A stretch of 64,000 nucleotides of DNA from Thiobacillus denitrificans (lineage in GTDB: Bacteria > Pseudomonadota > Gammaproteobacteria > Burkholderiales > Thiobacillaceae), in the NCBI GenBank assembly GCA_002343685.1, contig DDRS01000008.1, forward strand, positions 12,427 through 76,426, given 5' to 3'. This document shows, piece by piece, positions 59,859-64,000 of this stretch. Positions within the stretch are counted from its first letter, which is position 1; the number at the start of each line of letters is the position of its first letter. The position numbers were made by a program, and so were the translations under genes. The notes under the pieces were generated by a model. That model was not told the DNA's origin. It did not search any database and saw only the letters and a list, made by a program, of their open reading frames with translations.

Positions 59859-60653
59859 ATGAATGCACCTGCTGTCCCCGCGAACCTGCCGCGCTTCCCG
59901 ACCGCGCGCGGACGCCGCTGGGACCACCTGGAACTACTGGAACGCATCGACGCGTCGGGCTCGATCTCGGCGGCCGCCAATGCCATGGGCATGAGCTACA
60001 AGGCTGCCTGGCAGGCGGTGGAGGCGATGAACAACCTGTCCGAGCAGCCCGTGGTGGCCCGTCAGACCGGCGGCAAGCACGGCGGCGGCACCACGCTTAC
60101 CGAATACGGCCGCCGCGTGGTGGCCGCCTACCGTCGCTTGGAGAAGGAGCGGGAGCGCGTGCTCGCCCAGCTCAACCGCGTCATGGGCGACTTCGACCAG
60201 TACTACCAACTCATCAGGAGATTCGACATGCAGACCAGCGCCCGCAACCAGTTTCTCGGCAAGGTGACGACCGTGAAAAAAGACGCGGTCAACGCCGAGG
60301 TGATCCTCGACATCGGTGGCGGCGAGCAGCTGGCGGCCATCATCACCCACGACAGCGTCGATCACCTCGACCTCCAGCCCGGCGTCGAAGCCTATGCCCT
60401 GATCAAGGCGCCGTGGGTGATCCTGACCACCGACGACAGCCTCAGGACCAGCGCCCGCAATCGCCTGTGCGGCACCGTGGTGCGCTGCCAGGAGGGCGCG
60501 GTCAATGCCGAAGTCATCATCGAACTGGCAGGCGGCAAGACCGTCGCCAGCATCGTCACCAACGACAGCATCCATGCCCTCAGCCTCAAGGTCGGCGCGC
60601 GCGCCTGCGCCCTGATCAAGGCCTCCCACGTCATCCTGGCCGTCGCCGGCTGA
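59859..60653 (+). CDS. modE: ModE, molybdate-responsive regulator
   Basis: 264 residues. Winged HTH (GSISAAANAMGMSYKAAWQA, GGGTTLTEYGRRVVAAY) then two Mop domains (TSARNQFLGKVTTVKKDAVN and TSARNRLCGTVVRCQEGAVN). With molybdate it represses modABC. ATG 59859 has GGAG before it; 59847 is the other choice. Confidence 0.93.
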   Translation: MNAPAVPANLPRFPTARGRRWDHLELLERIDASGSISAAANAMGMSYKAAWQAVEAMNNLSEQPVVARQTGGKHGGGTTLTEYGRRVVAAYRRLEKERERVLAQLNRVMGDFDQYYQLIRRFDMQTSARNQFLGKVTTVKKDAVNAEVILDIGGGEQLAAIITHDSVDHLDLQPGVEAYALIKAPWVILTTDDSLRTSARNRLCGTVVRCQEGAVNAEVIIELAGGKTVASIVTNDSIHALSLKVGARACALIKASHVILAVAG

Positions 60654-60683
60654 ATTCATTTTTCCTTTACTTAGGAGTCCACT

Positions 60684-61439
60684 ATGAAAACGCGTCTTCC
60701 CCTCCTGTTCGCTGCCCTGTTCGCCATGGGTCTGTCCACGTCGCTCCACGCAGCGGAGGTCCAGGTTGCCGTCGCCGCCAACTTCACCGCGCCGATGCAG
60801 AAGATTGCGGCCGAATTCGAGAAGGACAGCGGCCACAAGGCGGCCCTGTCGTTCGGGTCCACCGGTAAGTTCTACGCCCAGATCAAGAACGGCGCGCCGT
60901 TCGATATCTTTCTCGCGGCGGACGACGAAACCCCGGCAAAACTGGAAAAGGAGGGGGTTGCTGTCGGCAGTAGCCGCTTCACCTACGCCATCGGCCAACT
61001 GGCGCTCTGGTCGGCCCGGCCCGGTTACGTAGACGACAATGGCGAGGTGCTGAAGAAAGGGACGTTCGCCCATCTCGCCATCGCCAATCCCAGGTTGGCG
61101 CCCTACGGTGCGGCGGCCGTCGAGGCCTTGACGAAGATGGGACTGCTCTCCAGTGTCGAAGGCAGGTTCGTGCAGGGCGAGAACATCGCCCAGGCCTACC
61201 AGTTCACCAGCACGGGCAACGCCGAGCTCGGTTTCGTTGCCCTCTCGCAGGTCTATGCGGACGGCAAGCTCAAGAACGGCTCGGCCTGGATCGTGCCGCC
61301 CAGCCTGCACAGCCCGATCCGCCAGGACGCCGTGGTGCTGGCGAAGGGCAAGGACAATCCGGCCGCCGCCGCGCTCGTCAGGTTCCTGAAGAGTGACCAG
61401 GCGCGCGCGGTGATCAAGTCCTACGGGTACGATCTGTAA
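60684..61439 (+). CDS. modA: ModA, periplasmic molybdate-binding protein
   Basis: 251 residues. Signal peptide MKTRLPLLFAALFAMGLSTS ending LHA-A, then VAVAANFTAPMQKIAAEFEK and FDIFLAADDETPAKLE, binding-site motifs of ModA. TAGGAGTCCACT upstream. Confidence 0.95.
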   Translation: MKTRLPLLFAALFAMGLSTSLHAAEVQVAVAANFTAPMQKIAAEFEKDSGHKAALSFGSTGKFYAQIKNGAPFDIFLAADDETPAKLEKEGVAVGSSRFTYAIGQLALWSARPGYVDDNGEVLKKGTFAHLAIANPRLAPYGAAAVEALTKMGLLSSVEGRFVQGENIAQAYQFTSTGNAELGFVALSQVYADGKLKNGSAWIVPPSLHSPIRQDAVVLAKGKDNPAAAALVRFLKSDQARAVIKSYGYDL

Positions 61440-61459
61440 AACAGACTGGGAGGCAGGGC

Positions 61460-62134
61460 ATGCTGGGCGATACCGATCTTGCGGCGATTGCGCTGACGCT
61501 GAAGCTGGCGATCGTGACCACGGTGCTGCTGCTGTTCTTCGGCACGCCGATCGCCTGGTGGCTGGCGCGCACCCGCTCGGCGTGGAAAGGCGCGGTGGGT
61601 GCCGTGGTGGCCCTGCCCATCGTATTGCCGCCGACGGTGATCGGTTTCTATCTGCTGGTGATGCTGGGGCCGCAGGGACCGGTCGGCCAGCTGACCCAGG
61701 CGCTGGGACTGGGCGTGCTGCCCTTCACCTTCGCCGGCCTGGTCGTGGCCTCGGTGTTCTATTCGCTGCCCTTCGTGGTGCAGCCGATCCAGAATGCCTT
61801 CGAGGCCATCGGCGAGCGGCCGCTGGAAGCCGCGGCCACGCTGCGCGCTTCGCCGCTCGACACCTTTTTCAGCGTCGTGCTGCCGCTGGCGCGGCCCGGC
61901 TACCTCACCGCCAGCGTGCTCGGCTTCGCCCACACCGTCGGCGAGTTCGGCGTCGTGCTGATGATCGGCGGCAACATCCCGGACAGGACCCGCGTGGTCT
62001 CGGTGCAGATCTACGACCACGTCGAGGCGCTCGAATACGCCCAGGCGCACTGGCTCTCGGCGGGCATGGTGGCCTTCTCCTTCGTCGTGCTGCTGCTGCT
62101 CTACACCCTGAACCCGACGGGGCGACGCGTATGA
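61460..62134 (+). CDS. modB: ModB, molybdate ABC permease
   Basis: 224 residues, five or six helices. The EAA loop is EAAATLRASPLDTFFSVVLP. GTPIAWWLARTRS and AHTVGEFGVVLMIGG are typical. Stop overlaps modC ATG. Confidence 0.95.
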   Translation: MLGDTDLAAIALTLKLAIVTTVLLLFFGTPIAWWLARTRSAWKGAVGAVVALPIVLPPTVIGFYLLVMLGPQGPVGQLTQALGLGVLPFTFAGLVVASVFYSLPFVVQPIQNAFEAIGERPLEAAATLRASPLDTFFSVVLPLARPGYLTASVLGFAHTVGEFGVVLMIGGNIPDRTRVVSVQIYDHVEALEYAQAHWLSAGMVAFSFVVLLLLYTLNPTGRRV

Positions 62135-63219
62135 AGACCGTTGCCCGCCCGGCCATCCACGCCCGTTTCAAGCTCGACTATCCCGGCTTCTCGCTCGATG
62201 TCGATCTCACCCTGCCCGGACAGGGCGTCACCGCCCTGTTCGGCCATTCGGGCTCCGGCAAGACCACATTGCTACGCGCCATCGCCGGGCTCGAACGCGT
62301 CGCCGGCGGCAGGCTCGCAGTCAACGGCGAGACCTGGCAGGACGACGCGGTGTTCCGGCCAACCCACCAGCGCCCGCTGGGCTACGTGTTCCAGGAAGCC
62401 AGCCTGTTCCCGCACCTCAGCGTGCAGGCCAACCTGGAATACGGCCAGAAGCGCGTGCCCGCGGCCGTGCGCCGCGTCTCGCTCGACCAGGCAGTGGCCA
62501 TGCTCGACATCGGCCATCTGCTCGGCCGCAAGCCCGCGCGCCTGTCGGGCGGCGAACGCCAGCGCGTCGGCATCGCCCGTGCGCTCGCCACCAGTCCACG
62601 CCTGCTGCTGATGGACGAGCCGCTGGCCGCGCTCGATCACGCGCGCAAGCAGGAAATCCTGCCCTACCTGGAACGCCTGCACGACGAGCTCGACATTCCC
62701 GTCCTGTACGTCAGCCATGCGCCTGACGAAGTCGCGCGCCTGGCCGACCACATCGTCGTCATGGAAGGCGGCCGTGCGCTCGCCACCGGCCCGCTCACCG
62801 ACACGCTGGCCCGTCTCGACCTGCCCATCAAGCTTGGCGAGGACGCCGGCGTCGTGCTCGACGCCGTGGTGGCGGAACGCGACGCCGAGTGGCATCTGGC
62901 GCACATGGAGTTCGCCGGCGGCCGCCTGTGGGTGCGCGACCACGGCCTGCCGGTCGGCCACGCTGCCCGCGTGCGCATCCTCGCCCGCGACGCCAGCCTG
63001 GCACGTACCCCGCACAGCGGCACCAGCATCCTCAACACGCTGCCTGCCGTCGTGGTGGACAGCATCGACGACACGCATCCCGCCCTCACCCTGGTCAAGC
63101 TGCGCGTCGGCGACTCACCGCTACTGGCACGGCTTACGCGGCGTTCCGCACACGCGCTCGAACTCGAGCCGGGTCAGCTGGTTTACGTGCAGATCAAGGC
63201 GGTGGCGCTGATCGGGTGA
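62131..63219 (+). CDS. modC: ModC, molybdate ABC ATPase
   Basis: 362 residues. Walker A FGHSGSGKTT, signature LSGGERQRVGIARAL, Walker B LLLMDEPLAALD, switch His in LYVSHAPDEV, and a C-terminal Mop domain (GTSILNTLPAVVVDSIDDTH) for molybdate feedback. Confidence 0.96.
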   Translation: MKTVARPAIHARFKLDYPGFSLDVDLTLPGQGVTALFGHSGSGKTTLLRAIAGLERVAGGRLAVNGETWQDDAVFRPTHQRPLGYVFQEASLFPHLSVQANLEYGQKRVPAAVRRVSLDQAVAMLDIGHLLGRKPARLSGGERQRVGIARALATSPRLLLMDEPLAALDHARKQEILPYLERLHDELDIPVLYVSHAPDEVARLADHIVVMEGGRALATGPLTDTLARLDLPIKLGEDAGVVLDAVVAERDAEWHLAHMEFAGGRLWVRDHGLPVGHAARVRILARDASLARTPHSGTSILNTLPAVVVDSIDDTHPALTLVKLRVGDSPLLARLTRRSAHALELEPGQLVYVQIKAVALIG

Positions 63220-63441
63220 TGGGGGGCAAGGGGCGCAGGCGCGCCTTGCTGTGACTGATCGAGGCATCTCGAAGTCCCCGGTGATGGGTTCATCTCTCGC
63301 CGGTCTCTTTTTGCCTGACGTAATATAGAGACCGGCCGCTGAAAAGATCGATAACGATCATCGAGATACGACACCATGACTGCCGTCTCTATATTAATAA
63401 ATGTCCGGACCCATGGGTCTCTTGAATAACTGTTGGGCGAC
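63220..63441. other. region between modC and the second cassette
   Basis: Contains CGTAATATAGAGACCGG (63319-63335), an inverse of the TCTCTATATTA leader further right, and the leader itself. No gene. Confidence 0.55.
63387..63438 (+). repeat. cassette-array leader, copy 2 (attI-like)
   Basis: CTCTATATTAATAAATGTCC then TCTTGAATAACTGTTGGGC; the end GTTGGGC (63432-63438) fits the GTTRRRY core. Homologous to 44622-44670. Confidence 0.75.
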
Positions 63442-63789
63442 ATGAACACAGATACTCCATCCCTAAACGAATCTGAGGAAATTGCGCGCCAAAACCTCGT
63501 CGCCCTCTGTCGGGCAATGCTTGCGGGTAAATTGTCTTTCTTTGAGGGCGCTATCGAAGTGTGCTCGCTTCGCTCCAGCATTCGGGTATCTGAAAATGAT
63601 CTAGACATAATGGCCTTTGTTGCCATCGCGTCGGAGACAGACCACCTTCCTCCGCTCAAGGCACAACCGCTCTGGTCCTCAGACGCACTGCAACGGCTGC
63701 AGCCAGAGTTTGAGAAAACAGAAACATGGGCAAAATCATTTGCTAATGAGTCGTGCAAAAATCTCATCGAAAGGTTTGCCAAACAATGA
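63442..63789 (+). CDS. hypothetical cassette protein (115 aa)
   Basis: MNTDTPSLNESEEIARQNLV, FFEGAIEVCSLRSSIRVSEN; helical, acidic, no membrane segment. Starts three bases after the GTTGGGC core and ends just before the attC, i.e. a complete cassette. Function not recognised. Confidence 0.75.
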   Translation: MNTDTPSLNESEEIARQNLVALCRAMLAGKLSFFEGAIEVCSLRSSIRVSENDLDIMAFVAIASETDHLPPLKAQPLWSSDALQRLQPEFEKTETWAKSFANESCKNLIERFAKQ

Positions 63790-63790
63790 C

Positions 63791-63886
63791 GCCCAACCCT
63801 ACGATCAACCGGACTGCCCAACAGCTGCGCTGTTGGGTTCCCTCCGCGCTGCGCGCTCCGGCGGCCTGTTACCTTCAACGTTGGGC
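63791..63886 (+). repeat. canonical attC site
   Basis: GCCCAAC (63791-63797) and GTTGGGC (63880-63886) are exact inverse cores; inner hairpin GCCCAACAGCTGCGCTGTTG. Best attC in the window. Confidence 0.85.
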
Positions 63887-63908
63887 GTCATGAAAAAACT
63901 ATTCTCAT

Positions 63909-64000
63909 TGAATCGCCCCGGGTTTTGTGTAGGCTCCTTTCGTTGAGAAGATGGAGCCATGAAGAGCAAGAAGACCACCACCAAGTACTCCCCCGAAGTG
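63909..64000 (+). mobile_element. IS3-family insertion sequence, left end (cut by window)
   Basis: TGAATCGCCCCGGGTTTTGT is a typical IS3-family terminal repeat. It interrupts the next cassette, whose gene begins ATGAAAAAACTATTCTC at 63890. Confidence 0.75.
63959..64000 (+). CDS. IS3-family transposase OrfA, first 14 codons
   Basis: MKSKKTTTKYSPEV, the usual start of IS3-type OrfA HTH proteins; GGAG upstream. Continues past the window. Confidence 0.75.
   Translation, partial: MKSKKTTTKYSPEV

Overview
The window reads as a GC-rich betaproteobacterial chromosome carrying most of the molybdenum nitrogen-fixation regulon. This rests on nitrogenase proteins close to the Azotobacter type, NifL/NifA, DraT, and codon and gene-order style; genus cannot be fixed from sequence alone (Rhodocyclales, Gallionellales or Thiobacillaceae-like are plausible). 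nifB, nifQ and draG are not in the window.

Layout. 1-2 kb: end of a BatD-like gene and an HU-type nucleoid protein. 2.2-13.2 kb: foreign DNA stacked in a tRNA-Phe gene. The inner element is an apparently complete filamentous (inovirus-like) prophage whose flanking direct repeats are 8358 bp apart. It has a tyrosine integrase, a HicAB-like pair, a Zot/pI gene, coat genes, a replication initiator, an ssDNA-binding protein and a divergent repressor. Outside it lies a decayed older element with a broken integrase and a CZB-GGDEF diguanylate cyclase gene. 13.4-30.7 kb: nifA/nifL, a complete rnfABCDGEH operon, an Rrf2 regulator, and an iscA-nifU-nifS-nifV-cysE-nifW-nifZ-nifM operon facing nifF. 30.8-33.4 kb: an insertion with a PIN / DUF4325 / STAS-HATPase operon and an orphan mobile mystery protein A. 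33.5-44.4 kb: a long leftward operon starting with nifE-nifN-nifX and running through ferredoxins, ApbE, a SagB-type nitroreductase and several nif-associated unknowns. 44.6-48.4 kb: promoter-proximal leader plus gene cassettes separated by attC-like sites, with no integron integrase. 48.5-54 kb: an ion antiporter, an LRV iron-sulfur protein, a hemerythrin, a SIR2-like protein and DraT. 54-63.2 kb: nifHDKT-fdx-nafY and modE/modABC. 63.4-64 kb: a second cassette with a canonical attC and an IS3-family element cut by the window end.

How it works together. NifL/NifA and sigma-54 should drive at least five transcription units: I find TGT-N10-ACA activator sites paired with GG/GC -24/-12 promoters ahead of rnfA, iscA, nifE, the LRV gene and nifH. 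Rnf plus the flavodoxin and ferredoxins supply electrons; ApbE flavinylates Rnf subunits. NifUS/IscA/NifEN/NifX/NafY/NifV build cofactors; ModABC brings molybdate under ModE control; DraT switches off NifH. Hemerythrin and the unknown co-regulated genes may serve oxygen protection or redox tuning (inference).
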